From contig ML178784.1 of assembly GCA_004366385.1 (NCBI GenBank), positions 17,717-55,206 on the forward strand: a stretch of DNA of 37,490 nt, given 5' to 3'. Source of the stretch: Actinomycetota bacterium (GTDB lineage: Bacteria; Actinomycetota; Thermoleophilia; Gaiellales; Gaiellaceae). Each line of letters begins with the position of its first letter. Position 1 is the first letter of the stretch. The position numbers and the translations under genes were made by a program. The notes under the pieces were generated by a model that did not search any database, was not told where the DNA came from, and worked only from the letters and a program-made list of their open reading frames with translations. This document shows, in pieces, positions 8,062 to 15,993 of the stretch.

Positions 8062-9231
8062 TCAGGCGCGCGCGACGGGCTCCTCGCGGAGCTGGCGCCC
8101 GAGGAGCTCGCGCGCGATCACGAGCCGCTGGATCTCGCTCGTGCCCTCGTAGATCTCGGTCACCTTCGCGTCGCGGTAGTAGCGCTCGACCGGGAACTCC
8201 TTCGTGTACCCGTACCCGCCGAGGACCTGGATCGCCTCCGCCGTCTGGCGGCGCGCGGTCTCCGAGGCGAAGAGCTTCGCCTTCGCACCCTCGGCCGTGT
8301 GCGGACGGCCCTGCTGCTTCAGCCAGGCCGCGCGGTAGGTGAGCAGCCGCGCTGCGTCGATCTCGGTCGCCATGTCCGCGAGCTTCCACTGGATCGCCTG
8401 GAACTCGGAGATGCGCCTCCCGAACTGCTCCCGCTCGAGCGCGTACTCGCGCGCCGCGTCGTAGGCGGCCTGCGCGATGCCGAGCGCCTGCGCCGCGATC
8501 CCGATCCGGCCCCCGTCGAGCGTCGCCATCGCGACCCGGAACCCGCGCCCCTCCTCGTGGAGGAGCCGGTCACGCTCGACGCGCACGCCCTGGAGGACGA
8601 GATCGGAGGTCGTCGACGAGTTGAGCCCGAGCTTCTCCTCCTCGCGCGTGACGCGCACGTGCGTCGCGTCGAGGACGAACGCGGAGACGCCCCGGGCGCC
8701 GGCGGTCTCCGGGTCGGTGCGCGCGAAGAGCAGAAACGTGCCCGCGCGGGAGCCGTTCGTGATCCACTGCTTCGAGCCGGTGATCCGCCAGCCGTCTCCG
8801 TCCGGCTCGGCAGTCGTCCGGAGGGAGCCGGCGTCCGAGCCGGAGGAGGGCTCGGTGAGCGCGAACGCGCCGATCTCCTCCCCGCGGGCGAGGGGCGGGA
8901 CGAAGCGCGAACGCTGCTCCTCCGTGCCGAACGCGAGGATCGGCAGCGTGGTCGCGCTCGTGTGCACGGCGACCGTGACGCCGACGCCGGCGTCGGCGCG
9001 GGACAGCTCCTCGAGCACGAGCACGTACGAGAGGAAGTCGGCGCCCGCGCCGCCGTACTCCTCGGGGACGCAGACGCCCATGAACCCGAGCTCCGCGAGC
9101 TTGGGGAAGAGCTCGTCGGGGAAGCGGTGCTCGCGGTCCCAGGCGGCCGCGTCCGGCGCGATCTCCGTGTCGGCCACCTCGCGGGCGAGCGCTTGGATCT
9201 CGCGCTGGTCGGCGGTGAGCTCGAAGTCCAT
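8062..9231 (-). CDS. Acyl-CoA dehydrogenase, short-chain type, 389 aa
   Basis: FAD enzyme that forms the trans-2,3 double bond of acyl-CoA, passing electrons to ETF. It shows all three family regions: the helical N-domain (MDFELTADQREIQ...), the beta domain with FALTEPSSGSDAGSL and W-ITGSKQWITN, and the C-terminal helices with REQFGRRISEFQAIQWKLADMA and YGYTKEFPVERYYRDAKV. The catalytic Glu of the butyryl-CoA dehydrogenase group is in TEIYEGTSEIQ. Length is typical. ATG at 9231 follows a TATAGT box by eight bases, so it can be transcribed apart from the upstream methyltransferase gene, whose stop overlaps that box. Confidence 0.95.
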   Translation of the reverse strand: MDFELTADQREIQALAREVADTEIAPDAAAWDREHRFPDELFPKLAELGFMGVCVPEEYGGAGADFLSYVLVLEELSRADAGVGVTVAVHTSATTLPILAFGTEEQRSRFVPPLARGEEIGAFALTEPSSGSDAGSLRTTAEPDGDGWRITGSKQWITNGSRAGTFLLFARTDPETAGARGVSAFVLDATHVRVTREEEKLGLNSSTTSDLVLQGVRVERDRLLHEEGRGFRVAMATLDGGRIGIAAQALGIAQAAYDAAREYALEREQFGRRISEFQAIQWKLADMATEIDAARLLTYRAAWLKQQGRPHTAEGAKAKLFASETARRQTAEAIQVLGGYGYTKEFPVERYYRDAKVTEIYEGTSEIQRLVIARELLGRQLREEPVARA

Positions 9232-9239
9232 CGGGTCGG

Positions 9240-9245
9240 ACTATA
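9240..9245 (-). promoter_or_regulatory. TATAGT -10 box for the acyl-CoA dehydrogenase gene
   Basis: TATAGT on the minus strand, eight bases before the ATG at 9231. It overlaps the TAG stop of the upstream methyltransferase gene (9241-9243). Confidence 0.55.
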
Positions 9246-10206
9246 GGGACGCGGGGCCTGCCGGCTCGTCGCGGGCGGCGGCGTCGCGCGGCCCGCGCGG
9301 CCAGGGGACGAGCGACCGCCGCGGGCCGGGGCGCAGCTCGGCGCAGAGGACGGCCGACGCCGCCGGCCCTCGCTGCCCGTAGCGCACGCCCTCGGCCTCG
9401 AACGCGGGGCTCGGACACCAGCCGTCCCGCGTCAGCTCGTAGGTCTCCGACTCCTCGACCTCGAGCCAGCCCTTCTCGAACAGGCGCATCCATCCCTCCT
9501 CGTCCTCCTGGCGGAACCAGCCGTAGTCGCCGGGCTCGCCCAGCGGCACGGTGACGAGCAGGCGGCCATCCGGCGAGAGGACACGCCTGAGCTCGCGGAG
9601 CGCCCGCACACGCGCGCGCCCGTCGCGCTCGACCGGCAGCCCGTACACCGAGTTGTCCGAGCCCACGTGCTCCAGCGTCGAGACGAGCAGCGCCTGGTCG
9701 ACGGAGCCGTCCTCGAACGGCAGCTTGCGCACGTCGGCCACCACCGTCTCCATCCCCTCGACGTCCCGAGTGGCGAGGTCGACGCCGACGAGCTCGACGC
9801 CGGAACGGATGAGAGCGGCGAGGTACGCCGGCTCGGCGTAGGCGTACCCGATCTCGAGCACCCGGCCCGACGGCCGGAGCCGCGACAGGACCCAAGGGAT
9901 CTCGACCACGCGCTCGTCCGTCCGCGGGGGCGCGAAGTGGGAGGTGATGCGCTCGCCGCGCCGGCGCGCGGCGAGCCCGATCGCGACCGCGTCGTCCAGC
10001 AGGCGGATGCGTGCAAACTCGGCGCTCGAGGTGAGCTCGAGCATGAAGGCCGCCCTGGACAGGGTCCCGTCGGCGAGGACGGCGAGCGCCCGCTCGAGCG
10101 CGGCCGGCTCTGGGCCCCGGCGGACGACGAGCCTGAAGGCGCGCTCGACGAACTCACGGTCCGAGTCGGCGTGAGCGCGGAGCTCGTCCGCGAGCCGCTC
10201 CTCCAT
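9241..10206 (-). CDS. DUF4214-like/SAM-dependent methyltransferase fusion, 321 aa
   Basis: Residues about 15-70 read DREFVERAFRLVVRRGPEP...SRAAFMLELTSSAEFARI, the pattern of DUF4214 (phycobilisome-linker-like helical domains often fused to glycan enzymes). Residues about 95-260 are a class I methyltransferase: SAM motif I GRVLEIGYAYAEPAY, acidic motif ELVGVDLAT, VVADVRKLPFEDGSVDQALLVSTLEHVG and LRELRRVLSPDGRLLVTVPLGE. The substrate is unknown; a polysaccharide precursor is likely from the domain pairing. Its ATG abuts the TAG of the 3-hydroxyacyl-CoA dehydrogenase gene (TAGATG), implying coupling, although the function does not fit beta-oxidation. Confidence 0.82.
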   Translation of the reverse strand: MEERLADELRAHADSDREFVERAFRLVVRRGPEPAALERALAVLADGTLSRAAFMLELTSSAEFARIRLLDDAVAIGLAARRRGERITSHFAPPRTDERVVEIPWVLSRLRPSGRVLEIGYAYAEPAYLAALIRSGVELVGVDLATRDVEGMETVVADVRKLPFEDGSVDQALLVSTLEHVGSDNSVYGLPVERDGRARVRALRELRRVLSPDGRLLVTVPLGEPGDYGWFRQEDEEGWMRLFEKGWLEVEESETYELTRDGWCPSPAFEAEGVRYGQRGPAASAVLCAELRPGPRRSLVPWPRGPRDAAARDEPAGPASL

Positions 10207-11040
<834 letters not shown>

Positions 11041-11059
11041 CGTGCGGAGTATCGCGCGC

Positions 11060-11560
11060 CTACGGGCGTGGTGCCCCGGGCAGGTCCGGGCGCGCGCCGC
11101 GCGCTCTCCGGCGGAGCGCCCAGGCGAGCACGAGGGCAAGGACGACGAGGCCGATCCCGACCTTGATCAGCTGGCCTCGCGGCTCGCCGCCCGCTGCGAC
11201 GAGCTCACCCGGGTCGACGACGCTGCACGCGGAGCCGAGCCACGCGCCGTCCGGTGCGCGCGTCAGCAGCAGGCCGACGGACCTCGCTCTCGGGAGCACG
11301 AGATCGCAGTCCGATCCCGACGGGGCGCGGATCGTCACGGAGCCCTCGACGCCGCCCTTCACGCGCTGCTCGACGTCGACGGTGACGAGGGCGACGCGCT
11401 GCCCTCCCACGTCCCCCTCGCGCTCCGACTCGAAGCGCCCGACGAACGCGACGTCCGCCTCGTCGAGGCGGTCCTCGAGCGGGAGCTCCGAGCACACGCA
11501 CGCGAGCGCCCCCTCGGTGAGAACGAGTGCCGCGAGAGCGGCCACGACGAGCGCACGCAC
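11060..11560 (-). CDS. TIMP/NTR-like secreted, membrane-anchored protein, 166 aa
   Basis: An N-terminal signal peptide (about 1-20, [16 protein letters not shown]) ends in a mature ACVCSELP start. Then comes [17 protein letters not shown] and a beta-rich region with two further cysteines (SDCDLVLP and GSACSVV), and a C-terminal membrane helix (about 132-150) with an Arg-rich tail. The CxC start and the 'D-AD-AFVGR' pattern match netrin-module/TIMP-like domains found in bacterial envelope proteins. The role is unknown. GTG at 11560 follows TAACTT by six bases. That box overlaps an inverted repeat that may be an operator. It sits between thiolase and hydroxyacyl-CoA dehydrogenase genes, 19 bases before the latter. 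Confidence 0.7.
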   Translation of the reverse strand: MRALVVAALAALVLTEGALACVCSELPLEDRLDEADVAFVGRFESEREGDVGGQRVALVTVDVEQRVKGGVEGSVTIRAPSGSDCDLVLPRARSVGLLLTRAPDGAWLGSACSVVDPGELVAAGGEPRGQLIKVGIGLVVLALVLAWALRRRARGARPDLPGAPRP

Positions 11561-11564
11561 GCCG

Positions 11565-11675
11565 CCAAGTTACAAGTTGCAACTAACGGGATCAGCGGCA
11601 GCAGTGGGCGGCTCAGAGAGCGGCTCTGCGCGCGGTGGAGAACCGGCCATCGACTTGTAACAACTTGTAACTTGG
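11565..11675. promoter_or_regulatory. Inverted repeat of ACTTGTAAC-type sites (likely operator)
   Basis: CCAAGTTACAAGTTG at 11565-11579 is repeated exactly as its reverse complement CAACTTGTAACTTGG at 11661-11675. The right arm holds two direct ACTTGTAAC units 10 bases apart (11653-11661 and 11663-11671), and the left arm runs into a perfect palindrome AGTTGCAACT (11575-11584). These are AT-richer islands in very GC-rich DNA. The left arm covers the -10 box of the gene at 11560. A regulator of acyl-CoA genes binding here is inference. Confidence 0.65.
11567..11572 (-). promoter_or_regulatory. TAACTT -10 box for the TIMP-like gene
   Basis: On the minus strand TAACTT, six bases, then GTG at 11560. 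It lies inside the left arm of the 11565-11675 inverted repeat. Confidence 0.5.
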
Positions 11676-11719
11676 GTGCTCGTGCTGAGGCACGACCGCG
11701 GCACCCGCCGCGGGCGGAG

Positions 11720-12871
11720 TCAGACCTCGAGCAGGAGGGCGTCGCCCTGGCCGCCGCCGGAGCAGATCGCGGCGAGACCGAGCCCGCCGCCCTCGCGCCG
11801 GAGCTCGTGCACCATCGTCGCGACGATCCGGCCGCCCGAGGCGCCGATCGGGTGCCCGAGCGCGATCGCGCCGCCGTTCACGTTCACGATCGCCTCGTCG
11901 GCGCCGAGCATGGCCGTCGAGTTCTTCGCCACCGAGGCGAAGGCCTCGTTGATCTCCACGCGGCGCACGTCGCCGATCGCCTTGCCCGCCTTCGCGAGCG
12001 CCTGCTCCCCGGCGCGGGCCGGCGTCCGGGCGAGGTAGGCGAAGTCGTCCGCGACGTACCCCTGCGAGAGGATCGTCGCGAGTGGCTCGATGCCCCGGCG
12101 AGCCGCGAAGGCCTCGGAGCAGAGGACGACGCAGGAGGCGCCGTCGTTGACGCCTGGCGCGTTGCCGGCAGTTGTCGTCCCGTCCGGGTCGAAGACCGGC
12201 TGGAGCGCGGCCAGCTTCTCCAGTGTCGTGTCGCGGCGCACGCTCTCGTCCGCCGTCACCTCGCCGACCGGGACGATCTCGTCGTCGAACCGGCCCGCGT
12301 CCTGTGCCGCCGTCGAGCGCTGGTGCGAGCGGAACGCCCACGCATCCTGGTCCTCGCGCGCGATCCCGAGCTCGCGCGAGACGAGCGACGCCTGCTGCAC
12401 CATGTGCAGCCCGTCGAAGGACGACGTGAGCCCGTCGAAGACCATGTGGTCGACGACCTCGCCGTTCCCGAGCCGATATCCGAAGCGCGCCTTCGGAAGC
12501 AGATACGGCGCGTTCGACATCGACTCCATCCCGCCCGTCACCACGAGCTCGTGCCCGCCCTCGCGGATCATGAGGTCGGCGAGCTGGAGCGCGCGGATCG
12601 ACGACGCGCACACCTTGTTGATCGTGTCCGCGGGAACCTCCTTCGGGATCCCGGCGCCGACGGCGGCCTGGCGGGCGGGCGCCTGCCCCACGCCGGCCTG
12701 GAGCACCTGCCCCATGATCACGTACTCGACCTCCGACGGCTCGAGGCCCACACGCTCGAGGCCGGCCCGGATCACGATCGAGCCGAGCTCGGGCGCGCGA
12801 AGGTGAGCGAGCCCGCCGCCGAGGCGGCCGAACGGCGTCCGGACGGCAGAGACGATGACGGAGCGCGACAT
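11720..12871 (-). CDS. Acetyl-CoA C-acyltransferase (thiolase), 383 aa
   Basis: Cleaves 3-ketoacyl-CoA with CoA, or condenses two acetyl-CoA. The nucleophile Cys is at about residue 88 in INKVCASSIRAL. The other catalytic motifs are NEAFASV, GGAIALGHPIGASGGRI (His) and ICSGGGQGDALLLE (Cys). Length is slightly below the usual 390. ATG at 12871 is chosen because the family N-terminus (VIVSAVRTPFGRLGG) follows at once and a TAGGCT box lies seven bases upstream. It is first in the minus-strand block that continues with 3-hydroxyacyl-CoA dehydrogenase. Whether the block serves beta-oxidation, butyrate or PHB precursors cannot be decided. Confidence 0.95.
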   Translation of the reverse strand: MSRSVIVSAVRTPFGRLGGGLAHLRAPELGSIVIRAGLERVGLEPSEVEYVIMGQVLQAGVGQAPARQAAVGAGIPKEVPADTINKVCASSIRALQLADLMIREGGHELVVTGGMESMSNAPYLLPKARFGYRLGNGEVVDHMVFDGLTSSFDGLHMVQQASLVSRELGIAREDQDAWAFRSHQRSTAAQDAGRFDDEIVPVGEVTADESVRRDTTLEKLAALQPVFDPDGTTTAGNAPGVNDGASCVVLCSEAFAARRGIEPLATILSQGYVADDFAYLARTPARAGEQALAKAGKAIGDVRRVEINEAFASVAKNSTAMLGADEAIVNVNGGAIALGHPIGASGGRIVATMVHELRREGGGLGLAAICSGGGQGDALLLEV

Positions 12872-12878
12872 CGCGCCC

Positions 12879-12884
12879 AGCCTA
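12879..12884 (-). promoter_or_regulatory. TAGGCT -10 box for the thiolase gene
   Basis: Minus-strand TAGGCT, seven bases, then ATG at 12871. It sits in the 50-base gap between divergent thiolase and PAS-like genes. Confidence 0.5.
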
Positions 12885-12921
12885 CACATGCACTGCCGCC
12901 GATCCCGGCATCCTCGGGCTT

Positions 12922-13380
12922 GTGGGCTTCACGCGGGCGATCCACGCGTTACGATGCCCCGCAGCCGTGGCCGTCGCGGTGGCGGAACACTCTGTGGTCG
13001 TCCTCGACGAAGACGATCGAGTCGTCGAGGAGCTTCCGCCTGCGCAGGGACACTTCGGCGTGTACGTGCCCAAGAGCCCGCTGGACGAGCTCCCGAGCGC
13101 GCGCGCGGCGTTCGGCCCGTACTTCGCGCGGGCGCGACACACCGGCGAGCCGGTCGAGTTCGCCGAGTTCGTCGACGGCCGCGTCGTCCAGGTCGCCGTC
13201 GTCCCGGAAGGCCGGCGGCTCGTCGTCACCTGGCACACGCTCGGGATCCTCGACGTCCTCACGCTCGACGGACTGCGGACGTCGCTCGCAGCGATCATCG
13301 AGACGCTCGCGCACACGGAGCTCGCGCTCGAGCGGAGTGCGACCAGGCGCTCGCTGCGCCTCGTCGAGGGCGGCCTGTGA
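12922..13380 (+). CDS. PAS-like small protein A, up to 152 aa
   Basis: No named family recognised. The core runs HSVVVLDEDDRVVEELPPAQG, then FGVYVPKSPLDELPSARAAFGPYFARARHTGEPVEFAEFVDGRVVQVAVVPEGRRLVV, like a minimal PAS fold (opening D-x-D-D-R-V, a central helix, closing 'DGR-V-V-V-P-G' strands), and ends in an amphipathic helix. It is paralogous to the next gene, which starts inside its stop codon (GTGA). Several GTG codons are possible starts; 12922 is the longest and 12967 follows TACGAT (12950-12955) closely. Cytoplasmic. It probably binds a small ligand or another protein, but this is inference. Confidence 0.65.
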   Translation: MGFTRAIHALRCPAAVAVAVAEHSVVVLDEDDRVVEELPPAQGHFGVYVPKSPLDELPSARAAFGPYFARARHTGEPVEFAEFVDGRVVQVAVVPEGRRLVVTWHTLGILDVLTLDGLRTSLAAIIETLAHTELALERSATRRSLRLVEGGL

Positions 13381-13766
13381 CCACGCGTCCCACTTCGTTC
13401 GCCGTCGACGCCGAGGATCGGATCGTCCGGACGAGCTGCCAGGGCGAGATGGCGGCGTTCCTCGGTCATCCGCTCTGGGAGTACCTCCCGCACGCCGAGA
13501 AGGACCTCCGGCCCCATTTCGAGGAGGCGCGCCGCGTCGGCGAGGTCGTCACGGCCGTGATCTTCTACGGCGGGAGGCTGATCGAGATGCGAATCGCGCC
13601 CACCGGCCAGAGCCTGGCGGTGGACGTGACGCGGGCCGTTCCGCTGGAGCTCAGCTCCCTCCGGACGCTTGCTGCGAGCCTGAGTTCGTTCGAGGAGGAG
13701 CTAGGCGCTCGAGTGCCTGGACGACACGATCGACCAGCTCTCGCGTCTCGGCGAGCTCTTCCCTGA
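13377..13766 (+). CDS. PAS-like small protein B, paralogue of A, 129 aa
   Basis: Starts at a GTG overlapping the TGA of gene A. The layout matches gene A: FAVDAEDRIVRTSCQG, WEYLPHAEKDLRPHFEEARRVGEVVTAVIFYGGRLIEMRIAPTGQSLAV, then an amphipathic helix LSSLRTLAASLSSFEEEL. The pair looks like a tandem duplication that has since diverged. The last 116 bases overlap, on the other strand, the 3' end of the XRE regulator gene; residues after about 108 may be poorly conserved. No effector domain is present, so it probably acts through partners. Confidence 0.6.
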   Translation: MTTRPTSFAVDAEDRIVRTSCQGEMAAFLGHPLWEYLPHAEKDLRPHFEEARRVGEVVTAVIFYGGRLIEMRIAPTGQSLAVDVTRAVPLELSSLRTLAASLSSFEEELGARVPGRHDRPALASRRALP

Positions 13767-13992
13767 GCGCGGCGAGCTCGGCGGCCTGCTCGGACACCCC
13801 GTCCTTCGTGCGCACCAGCTCGCTGACCGTCGTCTCGGTGAGCTCGGCGATCCGCCGGAGCCGGGGGAGGGACGGCGAAGTGACGTCCCGCTCCCAGCGG
13901 GACACGGTGATCGGCTCGACGCCGAGGGCCTCGGCGAGCTGCTTCTGGGTGAGACCCGCCGCGCGCCTGGCGGCGCGGACACGCCCCCCCAC
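13651..13992 (-). CDS. XRE-family HTH regulator with coiled-coil tail, 113 aa
   Basis: The helix-turn-helix at about residues 4-58 (VRAARRAAGLTQKQLAEALGVEPITVSRWERD...LPRLRRIAELTE) is a clean Cro/C1-type domain. It is followed by a leucine/glutamate coiled coil (about 66-96) and a polar tail, suiting a dimeric DNA-binding repressor. GTG at 13992 is the only usual start between an upstream in-frame TAG and the domain. GGAGGA abuts it with no spacing, so translation may be weak or leaderless. It converges on, and overlaps, PAS-like gene B. Confidence 0.82.
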   Translation of the reverse strand: MGGRVRAARRAAGLTQKQLAEALGVEPITVSRWERDVTSPSLPRLRRIAELTETTVSELVRTKDGVSEQAAELAALREELAETRELVDRVVQALERLAPPRTNSGSQQASGGS

Positions 13993-14070
13993 TCCTCCGC
14001 TGTCGTGGGAACTCGTGATGGGGAGTTCCTATCACAATCGTTTAGTCGTTCGCAGCGGGAACGGTCTGTC

Positions 14071-14190
14071 TCATCGCCCCTTCAGGCGCACCCGCCGGCC
14101 GCACCGCTCGCACCGCTGGTAGCGCTCCGTCAGGAAAAACGGCCGCCGGCGCCGCGGCAGCCGGTGGCCGAGGATCCGGCAGCGCAGCAT
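14071..14190 (-). CDS. 39-residue zinc-ribbon-like protein
   Basis: Reads MLRCRILGHRL, a basic run RRRRPFFLTERYQR, then CERCGRRVRLKGR. The 'C-x4-GH...C-x2-CG' layout resembles small phage or DUF1660-like zinc-binding proteins. Its ATG abuts the TAG of the CurA-type reductase gene (TAGATG), so it is probably translated by coupling. The very basic composition suggests nucleic acid binding. It is too short for a firm family call; coding is supported by the junction, the paired cysteines and the absence of any other gene in the gap. Confidence 0.6.
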   Translation of the reverse strand: MLRCRILGHRLPRRRRPFFLTERYQRCERCGRRVRLKGR

Positions 14191-15216
14191 CTACGCGTCG
14201 GCGTCGTGCTCGTCGGGCCCGACCTTGACCAGCATCTTCCCGATGTTCTCGCCCTGGAAGAGGCCGACGAACGCGCGCGGGGCGTTCTCGATCCCCTCGA
14301 TGACCGTCTCGTGGTAGCTCAGCCGGCCGTCCCGGACCCACTCCTGCGCCTGGGCGAAGAACTCCGGGAAGCGGTCGTAGTGGTCGCTGATGATGAAGCC
14401 CTGGATCTTCAGGCGCTTCGTCACGACCATGAAGACGTTGCGCGGGCCGGGCGACGCCTCCGTGTCGTTGTAGCGTGCGATCGAGCCGCACGCGGCGACG
14501 CGGCCGTGCAGCCGCAGCGCGCCGATCGCGGCCTCCAGGTGGTCGCCGCCGACGTTGTCGAAGTAGATGTCGATGCCGTCGGGCGCGAGCTCGGCGAGCG
14601 CATCGTGCACGGGCCGCTCGCGGTAGTCGAACACGGCGTCGAGGCCGATCTCGCGGAGCCACGCGAGCTTCTCCGCCGAGCCCGCGCTGCCGACGACGCG
14701 GCAGCCGGCGATCTTCGCCATCTGCGCCGCGGCGCTCCCGACGGCGCCCGCCGCGCCGGAGACGAAGACGGTCTCGCCCTCCTTCGGCGCACACAGCTGG
14801 AAGAGGCCCCACCACGCGGTGAAGCCGGGCATCCCGAGCACGCCGAGCGCGAGCGACACCGGCCCACCCGCCGGGTCGAGGGTGCGCATCGCGGAGCCGT
14901 CGGAGAGCGCCCACTCGCGCCAGCCGAGCATGTGCAGCACCCAGTCGCCCTCCGCGAAGCCGGGGTTCCGGGACGCCGCCACGCGTCCCACCGCGCCGCC
15001 GTACAGGGGCTCGCCCAGCTCGAAGCTCGCGGAGTACGAGCGCGACGCGCTCATCCTCGGCCGCATGTACGGGTCGACCGAGAAGTACGCGTTGCGCACG
15101 AGAACCTCGCCGTCGCCCGGCTCGGGGATGGGGGTCTCCGCGAGCTCGAACGTGCTCTCGTCCGGGAGCCCCTGCGGGCGCGCGGCGAGCCGGATCTCGC
15201 GGGAGACTCCGTCCAC
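14191..15216 (-). CDS. NADPH-dependent CurA/prostaglandin-reductase-type oxidoreductase, 341 aa
   Basis: Medium-chain dehydrogenase/reductase without zinc-binding cysteines, of the family that reduces double bonds of alpha,beta-unsaturated carbonyls with NADPH. Diagnostic segments are YFSVDPYMRPRM, GVLGMPGFTAWWGL, the nucleotide motif VFVSGAAGAVGSAAAQMAK, FDNVGGDHLEAAI and ISDHYDRFPEF. Length matches the family (about 340). GTG at 15216 follows TATCAT by six bases. It is divergent from AlgH, whose start is 11 bases away, and is followed without a gap by the 39-residue protein. Confidence 0.93.
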   Translation of the reverse strand: MDGVSREIRLAARPQGLPDESTFELAETPIPEPGDGEVLVRNAYFSVDPYMRPRMSASRSYSASFELGEPLYGGAVGRVAASRNPGFAEGDWVLHMLGWREWALSDGSAMRTLDPAGGPVSLALGVLGMPGFTAWWGLFQLCAPKEGETVFVSGAAGAVGSAAAQMAKIAGCRVVGSAGSAEKLAWLREIGLDAVFDYRERPVHDALAELAPDGIDIYFDNVGGDHLEAAIGALRLHGRVAACGSIARYNDTEASPGPRNVFMVVTKRLKIQGFIISDHYDRFPEFFAQAQEWVRDGRLSYHETVIEGIENAPRAFVGLFQGENIGKMLVKVGPDEHDADA

Positions 15217-15222
15217 GCCGCG

Positions 15223-15228
15223 ATGATA
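15223..15228 (-). promoter_or_regulatory. TATCAT -10 box for the CurA-type gene
   Basis: Minus-strand TATCAT, six bases, then GTG at 15216. It overlaps the ATG of the divergent AlgH gene, so the two promoters must share the same few bases. Confidence 0.45.
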
Positions 15229-15776
15229 TGCGGGTGCACTCGCTGAAGGGGCAGCTCCTGATCGCCGCGCCGTCGCTCGTGGACCCGAACTTCCGGCGGA
15301 CGGTCGTGCTCATGGGCGAGCACACGGACGACGGCGCGCTCGGCGTCGTGCTCAACCGCCCGTCGGAGACACGCGTCCACGAGGCGCTCCCCGAGCTGAC
15401 CTCGCTCGTCGACGGCGGCGAGCCCGTCTTCGTGGGCGGTCCCGTCCAGCCGTCGGCGATCGTCATCCTGGCCGACTTCGTCGACCCGGAGCGCGCAGGG
15501 TCGCTCGTGCTCGAGACGGTCGGGTTCCTCCCCGCGGAGGTCGACCCGGACGAGCTCGGCGACCTGACGCGGGCACGGGTCTTCGCCGGGTACGCGGGCT
15601 GGGGCCCGGGGCAGCTCGACGACGAGCTCGCGGAGGAGTCGTGGATCGTCGAGCCGGCCGTCCCCGGAGACGTGTTCACGGCTGCCCCGGGCGACCTGTG
15701 GAGCGACGTCCTGCGGCGGAAGGGCGGCCCGTACGGCGTCCTCGCCCTCATGCCGGTCGACCCGTCGGTGAACTGA
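15228..15776 (+). CDS. YqgE/AlgH family protein (UPF0301), 182 aa
   Basis: Opening LKGQLLIAAPSLVDPNFRRTVVLMGEH, then GALGVVLNRPSE, VFVGGPVQPSAIVIL and FAGYAGWGPGQLDDELAEESWIV are the conserved motifs of the family and span the full length. AlgH was first linked to alginate regulation in Pseudomonas; its molecular role in Actinomycetota is unclear. ATG at 15228; GTG at 15234 is a possible alternative and would be equally close to the family N-terminus. Two palindromic repeats begin three bases after its stop. Confidence 0.94.
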   Translation: MRVHSLKGQLLIAAPSLVDPNFRRTVVLMGEHTDDGALGVVLNRPSETRVHEALPELTSLVDGGEPVFVGGPVQPSAIVILADFVDPERAGSLVLETVGFLPAEVDPDELGDLTRARVFAGYAGWGPGQLDDELAEESWIVEPAVPGDVFTAAPGDLWSDVLRRKGGPYGVLALMPVDPSVN

Positions 15777-15778
15777 TG

Positions 15779-15847
15779 GTGCGCAAGATCGGGATCCCCG
15801 AGCGGGGATCCCGATCGCGCGAAGGCAGAAGGACCTGAAGCGCGGCC
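15779..15847 (+). repeat. Palindromic repeat element, copy 1
   Basis: GTGCGCAAG leads into a perfect 13-bp stem (15787-15799 with 15804-15816, loop GAGC, core CGGGATCCCC), then CGCGCGAAGGCAG, and at 15832-15847 the tail GACCTGAAGCGCGGCC. Copies 2 and 3 share the layout. It may also end the AlgH transcript, but there is no T-run. Confidence 0.8.
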
Positions 15848-15895
15848 CCTTTCGCGGCCGCGATCGCAGCGACAAGACAGCCGCCCCACACACAC

Positions 15896-15961
15896 ATGCG
15901 CACGGGAATCCCGCGTGGGGACTCCCGTCGCGCGAAAGAGCCAATGACCTGACGCGCGGCC
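15896..15961 (+). repeat. Palindromic repeat element, copy 2
   Basis: ATGCGCAC, then an imperfect stem ACGGGAATCCC...GGGGACTCCCGT (15902-15928), CGCGCGAAAGAGCC, and the tail GACCTGACGCGCGGCC (15946-15961), 15 of 16 bases identical to copy 1. Same orientation as copy 1. Together the two copies fill most of the 217-base gap between AlgH and proline dehydrogenase. Confidence 0.75.
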
Positions 15962-15979
15962 GGGTCGGGCCTGGTGCTC

Positions 15980-15985
15980 TAGGCT
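15980..15985 (+). promoter_or_regulatory. TAGGCT -10 box for proline dehydrogenase
   Basis: TAGGCT, eight bases, then GTG at 15994. The same hexamer precedes the thiolase gene. Confidence 0.5.
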
Positions 15986-15993
15986 CCCGCCGC

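Noticed and set aside
15779-15961. CRISPR array
   Set aside because: Only two units, each an internal hairpin with a shared tail, no regular spacers and no cas genes.
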